Assembly: GCF_000023865.1 (NCBI RefSeq)
Contig: NC_013159.1
Location: forward strand, 3,188,001 to 3,252,000
From: Saccharomonospora viridis DSM 43017
GTDB lineage: Bacteria; Actinomycetota; Actinomycetes; Mycobacteriales; Pseudonocardiaceae
Reading direction: 5' to 3'
Length of the DNA stretch: 64,000 bases
Part shown: positions 1 to 9,907 of the stretch, piece after piece
How positions within the stretch are numbered: the stretch's first letter is position 1
Layout: each line of letters starts with the position of its first letter
Position numbers and translations under genes: made by a program
The notes under the pieces: model-generated
The model's input: the letters and a program-made list of their open reading frames with translations, nothing else
The model's database searches: none
Told to the model about the DNA's origin: nothing

Positions 1-50
1 ATGGCGGGCAGGACCTCGAAGGCGAATTGCCAATCCCATACCGAGTTCAC
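1..50 (-). CDS. ehuD: Ectoine/amino-acid ABC permease, second subunit (5' end only)
   Basis: Only the first 16 codons are inside the window. The GTG start overlaps the TGA stop of the upstream permease in a GTGA junction. The translation begins MNSVWDWQFAFEVLPA, which fits the short Trp-rich N-terminus of EhuD/GlnP-type permeases. It would be the second membrane subunit of the importer encoded by the next two genes. The identity rests on position and this short N-terminus. Confidence 0.55.
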   Translation of the reverse strand, partial: MNSVWDWQFAFEVLPA

Positions 51-757
51 GCGACACCACCGCCTCGGGCGATGGCGGTCTCCCGCTTGGGCGGCGTTCT
101 GCCGACCTTCACCGAGGCCCACCGCTCCAGCCCCCGCATCACCAATGTGATCACAATGGACACGAGCAGGTAGAACACCAGCAGGATGCTGAAGATCAAC
201 GCCACTTCCCCGGTGTAGGCCGGCACGAGCACGACCTGCGCTTGGTGGGTCATCTCGGGCACCGTGATGAACGTCAGCAGCGAGGTGCCCTTGAGCAACT
301 GGATGAACAGGTTGTTGAACGGCGGCATCATCTCCACGAGCGCCTGGGGCAGGATCACTCGCCGCAACCGCTGTGAGGTGGAGAAGTTGAGCGCGACCGC
401 ACCCTCGTGCTGCTCCTTCGGCACCGCCTGCACCGCGCCGCGCACGATCTCGGCACCGTAGGCACCGAAGTTCAGACCGAGCACCACGATGCCCGCCCAA
501 AGCGGCAGGAGTTGGAAGCCGGTCAGTATCGGCAAGACGAAGTAGATCCAGAACAGCTGGACGACTTCGGAGGTGCCCCGCCAGATCTCGACGTATGTCC
601 GCGCGACGACCCGTACGGCGACAAACCGCGACAGCATCGCCAGACCGGCCACAAAGGACAGTATCGTGGCGAAGACGATGCCGCCCACCGTCGCCTGCAG
701 TGTCACCAGTAGGCCGTCAGCGATGACGGAGACGAAATGGGCAGTGTTGTCGAACAT
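47..757 (-). CDS. ehuC: Amino-acid/ectoine ABC transporter permease
   Basis: A 236-residue polar amino-acid-type (HisM/GlnP) permease with several hydrophobic segments. The cytoplasmic EAA loop lies around residues 98-140 and includes GAYGAEIVRGAVQAVPKEQ, the surface that docks on the ATPase. It lies 26 bases downstream of the substrate-binding gene and overlaps the next permease by four bases, so the three genes form one transcription unit. The EhuC assignment follows from the EhuB-like binding protein. A general glutamine or glutamate importer is the alternative. Confidence 0.8.
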   Translation of the reverse strand: MFDNTAHFVSVIADGLLVTLQATVGGIVFATILSFVAGLAMLSRFVAVRVVARTYVEIWRGTSEVVQLFWIYFVLPILTGFQLLPLWAGIVVLGLNFGAYGAEIVRGAVQAVPKEQHEGAVALNFSTSQRLRRVILPQALVEMMPPFNNLFIQLLKGTSLLTFITVPEMTHQAQVVLVPAYTGEVALIFSILLVFYLLVSIVITLVMRGLERWASVKVGRTPPKRETAIARGGGVA

Positions 758-783
758 ATTCTGTTACCGGGTTCCGTGCGGCA

Positions 784-1689
784 TCACTCGCCGGAACACA
801 ACTGTTCGGTGGTGACGTCCTTCGGCGGCAGGTTGTCTTCCGTGAATCCGAACGGCTCGACGATCTCCAGCCATTGGCCGCTGTCGTGCAGCTTGGTGAG
901 CTCCTCGTTGAAGGCGTTCACCAGCTCGGTCTCACCCTTGCGGAACACGAAGCCGCCCGCCTGGATCTGCTCCTTACCGTCCACCACGGGTACGAAACCT
1001 TCGGTGACCTCGAACTTGACCCCCGGATTCTGGTCCAACAACGCGCGCAACGAGATGTCGGTGAGCGCACCGGCGTAGGCTCTGCCCGCCTGCAACGCCT
1101 GCAGCATCTCGGACTGTCCGCCGTAGGTCTGGATCTCGCCGACGTTCAAGGCTTGGGCCACTTGTTGTTCGATCGTGCCCGACAGCACCGCGAGCCCCAG
1201 CCCCTTCTCCTTGATGTCCTCGAACGACGTCACGTCCTGCGGATTGCCTTGGGGGACCAGGAACGCCGTGTTGGTGACGTAGTCGACGGTGGAGAACTGC
1301 GCTTGTTCACACCGTTTGGGAATGATCGCCATGCCCGCGGCGACCATGTCGTACTGACCCGCCTGGAGCGCGGGGATCAGCTGATCGAACTCGACTTGGG
1401 TGGCCTCGACGTTCTCGACGCCGAGCGCCTTGAAGACCGCCTTCGCGACCTCGGGTGACTCACCCGTCACCTCACCGCCCTGCGTGAATCCGTAGGGGAT
1501 CTCCCCGGCGATGCCTACTTTCACGGTGCCGGCGTCACGTATTCGCTGGAGTGTGTTTCCGCCGCCCTGACCACCCATTTGTGGTGCTTCCGTGCACGCT
1601 GCCAATGACGCGGCGAGACCGACCGCCATCGCGCCTTTCATAGCCGTTCGTCGAGACAAAACACGTCTCGTCCACTCACCTTGAGCCAT
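784..1689 (-). CDS. ehuB: Ectoine-type ABC transporter substrate-binding lipoprotein
   Basis: A 301-residue type 2 periplasmic binding protein (SBP_bac_3 fold). Residues 11-32 form a signal with a twin-arginine-like start (SRRTAMKG) and a lipobox SLAAC, so the mature protein should be anchored at Cys32. The segments VGIAGEIPYGF and GMAIIPKRCEQAQF resemble EhuB, the ectoine/hydroxyectoine receptor, more than generic glutamine receptors. It is first in the operon, followed by the permeases. The likely role is uptake of compatible solutes. Ligand specificity cannot be proven by reading. Confidence 0.75.
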   Translation of the reverse strand: MAQGEWTRRVLSRRTAMKGAMAVGLAASLAACTEAPQMGGQGGGNTLQRIRDAGTVKVGIAGEIPYGFTQGGEVTGESPEVAKAVFKALGVENVEATQVEFDQLIPALQAGQYDMVAAGMAIIPKRCEQAQFSTVDYVTNTAFLVPQGNPQDVTSFEDIKEKGLGLAVLSGTIEQQVAQALNVGEIQTYGGQSEMLQALQAGRAYAGALTDISLRALLDQNPGVKFEVTEGFVPVVDGKEQIQAGGFVFRKGETELVNAFNEELTKLHDSGQWLEIVEPFGFTEDNLPPKDVTTEQLCSGE

Positions 1690-1697
1690 GATCGCAC

Positions 1698-1734
1698 CCC
1701 AATCGATTGGGTCGGTTCGCCAACTCAGGCGAAC
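1698..1734 (-). promoter_or_regulatory. Two inverted repeats upstream of ehuB (candidate operator)
   Basis: Just upstream of the ehuB start are a perfect 14-bp palindrome, CCCAATCGATTGGG (1698-1711), and a second inverted repeat, GTTCGCC-N6-GGCGAAC (1715-1721 and 1728-1734). Their tight spacing next to the ATG suggests a repressor or activator site for the importer operon. The protein that binds them is not in the window. The rest of the gap up to 2073 has lower GC and holds the divergent promoters. I see no confident gene there. Confidence 0.45.
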
Positions 1735-2073
1735 GATGAAAGGTCTACATAGTCACCGAACGTAGGGGGCGCGCGCGATTGGGTCAAAACCGTAATGATC
1801 GTCCGTTATCAGAACGAGATCAACATCATGCCTCCGAAAATACCGCCAGCTGGCCTATTGACCACGCTCTTCGATCGCGACGACGACGATTTCGTCCCCG
1901 TTGCCGAGAATGCGGGAATCCCACTTCCGACGCTAGAACCAGCCCGCTGATTCCGCAGCTCAGCGGTGTCGCCCAGGAGAATTAAGGCAAGGGCGAGCAC
2001 GGGAAAAAGGTGCGCCAGTCAGCACTGTCCGCACAAGGCCGGACACCCAGCGAAGTTGATTACGCTCAGCTGT

Positions 2074-2697
2074 GTGACGTGGAGTACGTACGGCAGCTAC
2101 CTCGTGCTTGTGATCTTCGTCGTCCTCGCTCCGGGGCCCGACACCGTGGTGGCGCTCAAGAACTCGTTCGCCGGAGGATTCCGCGGCGGGCTGGCGGCGA
2201 CCCTCGGGATCGCCACGGGCAACTTCGCTCAAGGCACCGCGGTGGCGTTCGGTATCGGCGCGCTGATCGTCGAATCGCAGCCGGTATTCCACACACTGCG
2301 TTGGCTCGGTGTCGCCTATCTCTGCTACCTCGGCGTACAGGCGCTGAGATCGGCGAGGAAGGGCGACTACGCGACGGTCGACGCCACCGGTGCACAGCAC
2401 ACCTGGTTCCGACGGTTCCGAGAAGGGTTCCTCACCAACGTCACGAACCCGAAGGTGCTCGCTCTCTACCTGTCCGTGCTACCGCAGTTCATCGATCCCG
2501 TACACAGCACGACGGAAGACACCCTTCTCCTCGCCTACACCGTGGCGGTGCTGGGCGCGCTGTGGCAGCTTCTCCTGGTCGCGTTCGTGCACACGGTGCG
2601 CACCTGGCTGCAACGCAGAAGCGTGCGCCGGGGCCTGGACGTGGCCACCGGCGCGACGCTTCTGGGTTTCGGTGCGGTTCTCGCCGTCGAAGGCTGA
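2074..2697 (+). CDS. LysE/RhtB family amino-acid exporter
   Basis: A 207-residue LysE-family translocator. It has the family N-terminal signature LAPGPDTVVALKNSFAGG in the first membrane segment region, and about six hydrophobic segments follow, with a conserved TNVTNPKV motif near the middle. I chose the GTG at 2074 because it gives the usual family length. Upstream in-frame starts add an unrelated Arg/Lys/His-rich stretch. It is divergent from ehuB and ends six bases from the convergent murA. The exported substrate is unknown. Confidence 0.85.
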   Translation: MTWSTYGSYLVLVIFVVLAPGPDTVVALKNSFAGGFRGGLAATLGIATGNFAQGTAVAFGIGALIVESQPVFHTLRWLGVAYLCYLGVQALRSARKGDYATVDATGAQHTWFRRFREGFLTNVTNPKVLALYLSVLPQFIDPVHSTTEDTLLLAYTVAVLGALWQLLLVAFVHTVRTWLQRRSVRRGLDVATGATLLGFGAVLAVEG

Positions 2698-2703
2698 ACC
2701 GTG

Positions 2704-3987
2704 TCACTCAGTCGGCGCGCCGTCGGACTCGCTCGACACCCGCTCCACCCTCGCGCCGAGGCGGTTGAGGTTCTCGACGAACTCGGGATAGCCGCGGTCG
2801 ATGTGGAAGACGTCCCAGACCTGGGTGACGCCCTCGGCACACAGGCCCGCGAGAACGAGCCCGGCGCCCGCCCGGATGTCCGAGGCCCACACCGGTGCGC
2901 TCGACAACCGCTCCACACCGCGTACCACGGCATGGTGTCCGTCGGTTCTGGCGTCGGCCCCCAGTCGCACCATCTCCTCGATGAACCGGAACCGCGCCTC
3001 GTAGACGTTCTCCGTGATCATGGACGTGCCTTCGGACACCGCCGACAACGCCACCGCGAACGGCTGCAGGTCCGTGGCGAAACCCGGGTACGGCAGCGTC
3101 ACGAAGTCCACCGCGCGCGGACGGTCGTTCTGGACGACGCGGAACCCCTTGTCGTCGAACGTGGTCACATCCGCACCCGCCAACCTCAGTTTCTCCAGCA
3201 CGAGGTCGAGATGGTGCGGATTCACGCCCGTCACCGTCACGTCACCGCGTGTCATGGCGGCGGCGAACGCCCACGTCGCGCCGACGATACGGTCACCGAT
3301 CACGTGGTGGTCGGTGGGACGCAGACTGTCCACGCCCTCGACCGTCAACGTCGAGGTACCCGCACCCTCGATACGGGCCCCCATCTCGGTCAGCATCGTG
3401 CACAGGTCGACGATCTCCGGCTCACGAGCCGCGTTGTCGATCACCGTGGTGCCCTCGGCGAGCACAGCGGCCATCAGGATGTTCTCGGTCGCTCCCACGC
3501 TGGGGAAATCCAGCCAGATCTGTGCGCCGTGCAGTCCGTCGGCCTCGGCGACCACACAACCGTGCTCGATGGTGCTCGTCGCCCCGAGCTTGCGTAGGCC
3601 GTTCTGATGCATGTCCAACGGTCGCGAACCGATGGCGTCGCCACCCGGTAGAGCGACCACCGCCTTCTTCAACCTCCCCACCAGCGGGCCGAGTACGCAC
3701 ACGGACGCGCGTAGCTTGCCCATCGCGGGAGAATCAGCGCGGTGCGACAGCTCGGCCGGGGTGGTGATCCGCGTGACATCGCCGTCCAGCTCGACCTCGC
3801 AACCGACGCTGCGCAACACGTCGGCCATCAACGGGACGTCGAGAATCCGCGGGCAGTTCCTGATCGTGGTGGTCCCCTCGGCGAGCAGAGCCGCCGCCAT
3901 CAGCTTCAGCACGCTGTTCTTCGCGCCGACAACCTCGACCTCACCGACCAGACGCGCACCGCCGTACACGTCGAAGTGCTCGCTCAT
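2704..3987 (-). CDS. murA: UDP-N-acetylglucosamine 1-carboxyvinyltransferase (Asp-type MurA)
   Basis: A 427-residue EPSP-synthase-fold enzyme. It catalyses the first committed step of peptidoglycan synthesis, transfer of enolpyruvate from PEP to UDP-GlcNAc. The substrate-binding KN pair is at residues 23-24. The catalytic loop reads [16 protein letters not shown], with Asp117 where most bacteria carry the nucleophilic Cys. This is the M. tuberculosis-type substitution that makes MurA insensitive to fosfomycin. It is divergent from the adenosyltransferase gene. The murA/adenosyltransferase/DUF2550/atp neighbourhood matches mycobacteria. Confidence 0.97.
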   Translation of the reverse strand: MSEHFDVYGGARLVGEVEVVGAKNSVLKLMAAALLAEGTTTIRNCPRILDVPLMADVLRSVGCEVELDGDVTRITTPAELSHRADSPAMGKLRASVCVLGPLVGRLKKAVVALPGGDAIGSRPLDMHQNGLRKLGATSTIEHGCVVAEADGLHGAQIWLDFPSVGATENILMAAVLAEGTTVIDNAAREPEIVDLCTMLTEMGARIEGAGTSTLTVEGVDSLRPTDHHVIGDRIVGATWAFAAAMTRGDVTVTGVNPHHLDLVLEKLRLAGADVTTFDDKGFRVVQNDRPRAVDFVTLPYPGFATDLQPFAVALSAVSEGTSMITENVYEARFRFIEEMVRLGADARTDGHHAVVRGVERLSSAPVWASDIRAGAGLVLAGLCAEGVTQVWDVFHIDRGYPEFVENLNRLGARVERVSSESDGAPTE

Positions 3988-4189
3988 GGTCGCCCATCTT
4001 GCCCGGCTCGGTACAGGCGTGTGCGCTGGGGCACGTCACCGACCAACCAGGTCACAAGACCGTATCTATTGAAACATTCGGACACTACAGGACGATAAAC
4101 GCACTTCAAGGAAGGTCGCACGCCGTCGCGGCGAATGTGTGGCACACGCCCCCTTTTCGCGTTCGCTGCCCGTAGGTGGTCGGCCACCG

Positions 4190-4195
4190 TACACT
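4190..4195 (+). promoter_or_regulatory. -10 box TACACT of a probable leaderless transcript
   Basis: TACACT lies six bases before the ATG at 4202, and there is no Shine-Dalgarno sequence. In actinobacteria this geometry puts the transcription start at the start codon. The same box at the same distance precedes argS (55289-55294). No clear -35 is seen. Confidence 0.5.
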
Positions 4196-4201
4196 GCCGC
4201 C

Positions 4202-4774
4202 ATGCCCGTACGGATCAACCGTGTCTACACCAGAGTCGGGGACAGCGGCACCACGGCGCTCGGCGACGGCACCCGTGTCCCGAAGACCGACCCACGTCTA
4301 GGCGCGTACGCGGACGTCGACGAAACCAATTCGGTCATCGGTGTCGCCCTCGCGCTCGGTTCACTGCCCGACGACATCAGCCGAGTGCTCAGGCGCGTGC
4401 AGAACGACCTGTTCGACGTCGGCGCCGATCTGAGCACGCCCGTGATCGACGACCCGCCGTACCCCCCGCTGCGGATCACGCAGGACTACATCGACCGCCT
4501 CGAGGACTGGTGCGACGAATTCAACGAACGGGTGGGCAAGCTGACGTCGTTCATCCTCCCCGGCGGTTCACCCGGCGCAGCGCTGCTGCACCAAGCACGC
4601 ACGGTGGCACGCAGGGCCGAGCGGTCGGCGTGGGCACTGGTCGAGGCGGACCCGGACGGCACCAACACTCTCGCGGTCACCTATCTCAACCGACTGTCCG
4701 ACCTGCTGTTCATCCTCGCCAGAGTCGCCAATCCGGACGGTGACGTGTTGTGGAAGCCGGGAGGCGAACGCTGA
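4202..4774 (+). CDS. Cob(I)yrinic acid a,c-diamide adenosyltransferase, PduO type
   Basis: A 190-residue ATP:cob(I)alamin adenosyltransferase that makes adenosylcobalamin. The N-terminal ATP-binding signature YTRVGDSGTTALGDGTRV is near residues 9-26. Conserved DETNSVIG, FILPGG and RRAERS motifs of the PduO/MMAB trimer follow. I took the ATG at 4202, since the extra 21 codons upstream are not conserved in the family. It converges on the DUF2550 gene. In M. tuberculosis the same gene (Rv1314c) sits between murA and the DUF2550/atp block. Confidence 0.92.
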   Translation: MPVRINRVYTRVGDSGTTALGDGTRVPKTDPRLGAYADVDETNSVIGVALALGSLPDDISRVLRRVQNDLFDVGADLSTPVIDDPPYPPLRITQDYIDRLEDWCDEFNERVGKLTSFILPGGSPGAALLHQARTVARRAERSAWALVEADPDGTNTLAVTYLNRLSDLLFILARVANPDGDVLWKPGGER

Positions 4775-4864
4775 CACGGCGCTGAATCCGCCTCCGGCAC
4801 GCGAGACGACGGCTCAAAGGAGCCGAGATACCGGGCAGGGGCCACGAGAGCCCGAAAGACGCCG

Positions 4865-5299
4865 TCAGCTTGCTCGAGGCATGCTCCTGCCCGGTGGAGC
4901 GGACTCCAACCAAGACAGAAAACCCGTCAAAGCATCGGGGCCCATGGCTATCTCGATCGGCTCGTCATCGTCCGACCGGCATCGCAGCACCCGCGACCCC
5001 ATGGGGACGGCGTACGACTCCGTGCCCACCGGGTCGCGCCGCGCGACGATCTCAAGCGTATCCCGCCGGAACACCCGGCTCGGGCCTACACGCAGGCTCC
5101 ACACGCGGTACCAGACGAATTCCTCACCGCGATACCGGCCGACTCCAAGATGCCATCCGGCTCGTTCACTGTCCGGATTCCACCGCAGCGCCACGCTGAC
5201 GCCGCCGTGGCGGCGCATGAACACCCACCGCAGGATGTAGCACAGCGCGATGACGAGCAGCACGAGCAGGAGCCCCAGGACCACAATGACGATGTCCAT
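4865..5299 (-). CDS. DUF2550 membrane-anchored protein
   Basis: A 144-residue protein with one N-terminal hydrophobic segment (about residues 3-27) and a short soluble domain containing WNPDSERAGWHLGVGRY. It matches the actinobacterial DUF2550 family, whose M. tuberculosis member Rv1312 also lies directly after atpC. The function is unknown. The start has a GGAG Shine-Dalgarno seven bases upstream. It follows atpC by 21 bases and is probably cotranscribed with the ATP synthase genes, which suggests a membrane or bioenergetic role by context only. Confidence 0.85.
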   Translation of the reverse strand: MDIVIVVLGLLLVLLVIALCYILRWVFMRRHGGVSVALRWNPDSERAGWHLGVGRYRGEEFVWYRVWSLRVGPSRVFRRDTLEIVARRDPVGTESYAVPMGSRVLRCRSDDDEPIEIAMGPDALTGFLSWLESAPPGRSMPRAS

Positions 5300-5320
5300 G
5301 GTCGGCTCCGCTCGTCCCGG

Positions 5321-5686
5321 TCAGACCGTTTGACCAGCCGCCCGAAGCCTGGCAGCAGCCCTCGCGCGTTCGGTCGCGTCCTCGTCGGCCAACGCGCGCC
5401 GCGCCTGCTCCACGTCGATCTCGTCGCCCAACTCGGCGGACTCGGCGAGAACGCTGACGCTATCGCCCGTGACCGACAGGAACCCGCCGTGCACGGCCGC
5501 GGTCACCGTGTGCCCGTCCGTGGTCGTCACCTTCACGATGCCGCCCTCGACGAGCTGGCCGAGCACGGGCTCGTGACCGGGCAGAATTCCGATCTCGCCC
5601 TCGGTGGTCTGCGCGGCGACGAACTGCGCCTTACCCGACCACAGGCGGCGTTCGACAGCCACCAGCTCGACGGACATCTCAGCCAC
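5321..5686 (-). CDS. atpC: F1 ATP synthase epsilon subunit
   Basis: A 121-residue epsilon subunit of the F1 central stalk, which couples rotation to the c-ring and can inhibit hydrolysis. It has the beta-sandwich motifs [15 protein letters not shown] and [20 protein letters not shown] chose GTG at 5686 because AAGGAG lies seven bases before it. The length equals the short mycobacterial form (121 residues), whose C-terminal helices are reduced. It is separated from atpD by 128 bases holding a large hairpin, unlike the tight spacing in the rest of the operon. Confidence 0.95.
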   Translation of the reverse strand: MAEMSVELVAVERRLWSGKAQFVAAQTTEGEIGILPGHEPVLGQLVEGGIVKVTTTDGHTVTAAVHGGFLSVTGDSVSVLAESAELGDEIDVEQARRALADEDATERARAAARLRAAGQTV

Positions 5687-5718
5687 GTAGCTCTCCTTCA
5701 TGCCTCACGCGGGTTCCA

Positions 5719-5732
5719 CCCAGTGTACTGGG
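5719..5732. repeat. Palindrome in the atpD-atpC gap
   Basis: CCCAGT-GT-ACTGGG is a perfect 6-bp inverted repeat just upstream of atpC. It could be a protein site or part of a folded leader. No known consensus is recognised. Confidence 0.35.
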
Positions 5733-5765
5733 CACGCCGACGTGCGAGCACACCGGCGATATGGA

Positions 5766-5806
5766 AACGACGGGGCTACATCCATAATGGACGCCACCCC
5801 GTCGTT
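5766..5806 (-). terminator. Long hairpin between atpD and atpC (attenuator or processing site)
   Basis: On the minus strand AACGACGGGG pairs perfectly with CCCCGTCGTT across a 21-base insert that can itself fold (TCCAT-TA-TGGA). The stem begins 9 bases after the atpD stop and is followed by TTTCC only, so termination would be partial. It could lower atpC/DUF2550 expression relative to the other F1 genes, or protect the upstream mRNA end. Confidence 0.5.
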
Positions 5807-5814
5807 CCCGGAAC

Positions 5815-7251
<1,437 letters not shown>

Positions 7252-8187
7252 TTACACATCACTTCCTGTGGCGGCGAGCGCGTCAGCCCCACCGACGATT
7301 TCGCTAATCTCCTGGGTGATCTGAGCCTGGCGGGCCTGGTTCGCCAGTCGGGTGTAGGTCTCGACCAGCTCCTGGGCGTTGTCCGACGCCGACTTCATGG
7401 CGTTACGCTGTGCCGCCAACTCGGACGCCGCCGACTCCAACAACGCCGCGTAGATCCGCGTATTGATGTACTTGGGCAACAGTGCACCCAGCAACTGCTC
7501 GGCACTCGGCTCGAACTCGTACGCCGGGGGAATGACCTCGGGGGCCTCCTCGGTGTATTCGACCTCGAGCGGGGCGATACGTCGAGCGACCGGCGTCTGC
7601 GTAAGCATCGAACGGAACTCGGTGTACACGATGTGGAGCTCGTCCACGCCGAGCACACCGTCGGCACCCGCACTCGCCCCGTCATCGTCGGCACCGGCCA
7701 CGAACGCGTCCACCAAGGTCGCACCCACTTCGGCGGCGTTCTCGTAGCGCGGCTGCTGCGAGAAGCCGGTCCAGCTGCCCGCGATCTCGCGGTCACGGAA
7801 CCTGTAGTAGTTCACGCCCTTGGTACCGATCACGTAGAGCTGAGGGTCCTTGCCCTGTTCCCGGAGCAGGGCAAGCAATTCCTCGGTCGCCCGCAGCACA
7901 TTGGCGTTGTAGGCGCCGACGAGGCCCTTGTCACTGGTCACCACCAGCACGGCGACCCGCTTCGGGTTCGGCCGCTCGACCAACAACGGGTGGTCGAGGC
8001 TGGTGCTGGCCCCGGCCAGGGCGGAGAGCACGTTGGTGATCTCCGTGGCGTACGGCCGGGACGCCTCCACCCTCGCCTGCGCCTTGCTGATGCGCGACGT
8101 GGCGATGAGCTCCATCGCCTTGGTGATCTTCCCGATCGACTTGGTTGCCCGGACTTTCTGCCGGAGCTCACGAAGCTGAGCGGTCAT
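7252..8187 (-). CDS. atpG: F1 ATP synthase gamma subunit
   Basis: A 311-residue central-stalk subunit with conserved N-terminal ([20 protein letters not shown]) and C-terminal ([19 protein letters not shown]) helices. The middle contains an acidic, Gly/Ala-rich insertion around residues 168-190 ([18 protein letters not shown]). The mycobacterial gamma subunit carries a comparable extra loop, which has been linked to slow ATP hydrolysis. It is located between atpA and atpD. Confidence 0.98.
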   Translation of the reverse strand: MTAQLRELRQKVRATKSIGKITKAMELIATSRISKAQARVEASRPYATEITNVLSALAGASTSLDHPLLVERPNPKRVAVLVVTSDKGLVGAYNANVLRATEELLALLREQGKDPQLYVIGTKGVNYYRFRDREIAGSWTGFSQQPRYENAAEVGATLVDAFVAGADDDGASAGADGVLGVDELHIVYTEFRSMLTQTPVARRIAPLEVEYTEEAPEVIPPAYEFEPSAEQLLGALLPKYINTRIYAALLESAASELAAQRNAMKSASDNAQELVETYTRLANQARQAQITQEISEIVGGADALAATGSDV

Positions 8188-8197
8188 GATTCGCGCC

Positions 8198-9844
8198 CTA
8201 CTTCTTCACAGTCGCGGGACGGTGCACCTTCACGGATTCCTGACCGACCTTGTCGGCGTCCATGGGGTCCACGGACTCCTCGCCGACCAACGGCTTGCCC
8301 TCGGAGGTGGTGAAGCCCTTCTTGAACTCCTTGGTCACCTCGACGACCCGCTCGGCGAGCTCGTCGGTCCACTGCCCCGTGTCCCGGATCTCGGCGAGGA
8401 TGTCATCGTGCCGGTGCCGGATCGTCTCCAGCAGCTCGCTGTTGAACCGAGCCGTGTCCTCGATCGGAACGTCGTCGAAGTGACCGTTCGTGCCGAGGAA
8501 CACCGTGATGACCTGCTGCTCGACCGGGATCGGCGAGTACTGCGGCTGCTTGAGCAGCTCGTACAGGCGGGCACCGCGGTCGAGCTGGGCCTTCGAGGCC
8601 GCGTCCAGGTCCGAGGCGAAGGCCGCGAACGCCTTCAGCTCCTCGTACTGCGACAGGTCGATCCGCAGCGAGCCCGAGACCTTCTTCATCGCCTTGATCT
8701 GGGCGTCACCACCGACTCGCGACACCGACGTGGTCACGTCGACCGCGGGGCGCTGACCGGAGTTGAAGAGGTCGGACTGGAAGAAGCACTGTCCGTCGGT
8801 GATCGAAATGACGTTCGTGGGGATGTAGGCCGAGATGTCGTTGGCCTTGGTCTCGATGACCGGGAGACCGGTCAGCGAACCACCACCCAGCTCGTCCGAC
8901 AGCTTCGCGCAACGCTCCAACAGCCGGGAGTGCAAGTAGAAGACGTCACCGGGGAACGCCTCACGGCCCGGCGGACGACGCAGCAGCAGCGAGATCGCAC
9001 GGTACGCCTCGGCCTGCTTGGTGAGGTCGTCGAACACGATCAGGACGTGCTTGCCCTGGTACATCCAGTGCTGGCCGAGCGCGGAACCCGAGTACGGGGC
9101 CAACCACTTGAAACCGGCGGAGTCGGAAGCGGGCGCGGCGACGATGGTCGTGTACTCCATCGCACCGGCGTCCTCCAGCGACTTGCGCACCGAAGCGATC
9201 GTGGAGCCCTTCTGGCCGATCGCGACGTAGATGCAGCGGACCTGCTTCTTCGGGTCGCCGGTCTCCCAGTTGGCCTTCTGGTTGATGATCGTGTCGATGC
9301 AGACCGCGGTCTTACCGGTCTTACGGTCACCGATGATCAGCTGCCGCTGACCACGACCGATCGGGGTCATGGCGTCGATCGCCGTGATACCGGTCTGCAA
9401 CGGCTCCGACACCGGCTGCCGTTCCACCACGGACGCGGCCTGCAGTTCCAGGGCGCGACGCTCGGTCGCCTCGATGTCGCCGAGTCCGTCGAGCGGCTTG
9501 CCGAGCGGGTCGATGACACGGCCGAGGAAGTTGTCGCCGACCGGGATCGAGAGGATCTGACCGGTGCGCTTGACTTCCTGGCCTTCCTCGATGGACTCGA
9601 AGTCACCGAGGATGACGACACCGATCTGGCGCGGTTCGAGGTTCTGCGCGACGCCGAGGACCCCGCCGGGGAACTCCAGCAGCTCGTTGGCCATGGTGCC
9701 CGGCAGACCCTCGACGTGGGCCACACCGTCGCCGGTGTCGACGACGACGCCGACCTCTTCCCGGCTCACGTCCGGGGAATAACTCGAGACGTAGTTCTCG
9801 ATCGCGTTGGCGATCTCATCCGAGGAGATCGTCAGCTCCGCCAT
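8198..9844 (-). CDS. atpA: F1 ATP synthase alpha subunit
   Basis: A 548-residue non-catalytic nucleotide-binding subunit. The P-loop [10 protein letters not shown] lies near residues 168-177 and the family signature [17 protein letters not shown] near residue 370. It is about 35 residues longer than the E. coli protein. The extra C-terminal tail (after about residue 510, [18 protein letters not shown]) resembles the mycobacterial C-terminal extension that restrains ATP hydrolysis. Confidence 0.99.
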   Translation of the reverse strand: MAELTISSDEIANAIENYVSSYSPDVSREEVGVVVDTGDGVAHVEGLPGTMANELLEFPGGVLGVAQNLEPRQIGVVILGDFESIEEGQEVKRTGQILSIPVGDNFLGRVIDPLGKPLDGLGDIEATERRALELQAASVVERQPVSEPLQTGITAIDAMTPIGRGQRQLIIGDRKTGKTAVCIDTIINQKANWETGDPKKQVRCIYVAIGQKGSTIASVRKSLEDAGAMEYTTIVAAPASDSAGFKWLAPYSGSALGQHWMYQGKHVLIVFDDLTKQAEAYRAISLLLRRPPGREAFPGDVFYLHSRLLERCAKLSDELGGGSLTGLPVIETKANDISAYIPTNVISITDGQCFFQSDLFNSGQRPAVDVTTSVSRVGGDAQIKAMKKVSGSLRIDLSQYEELKAFAAFASDLDAASKAQLDRGARLYELLKQPQYSPIPVEQQVITVFLGTNGHFDDVPIEDTARFNSELLETIRHRHDDILAEIRDTGQWTDELAERVVEVTKEFKKGFTTSEGKPLVGEESVDPMDADKVGQESVKVHRPATVKK

Positions 9845-9907
9845 GTCGTTCCCGCTCTCACTTCGTTCTTGCCCGTGTGCAAAGTATGTGTCATGTCGCC
9901 GGCTCGT

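Noticed and set aside
3988-4201. Possible cobalamin riboswitch before the adenosyltransferase
   Set aside because: No B12-box-like sequence is visible in the 214-bp gap, and the gene appears leaderless.
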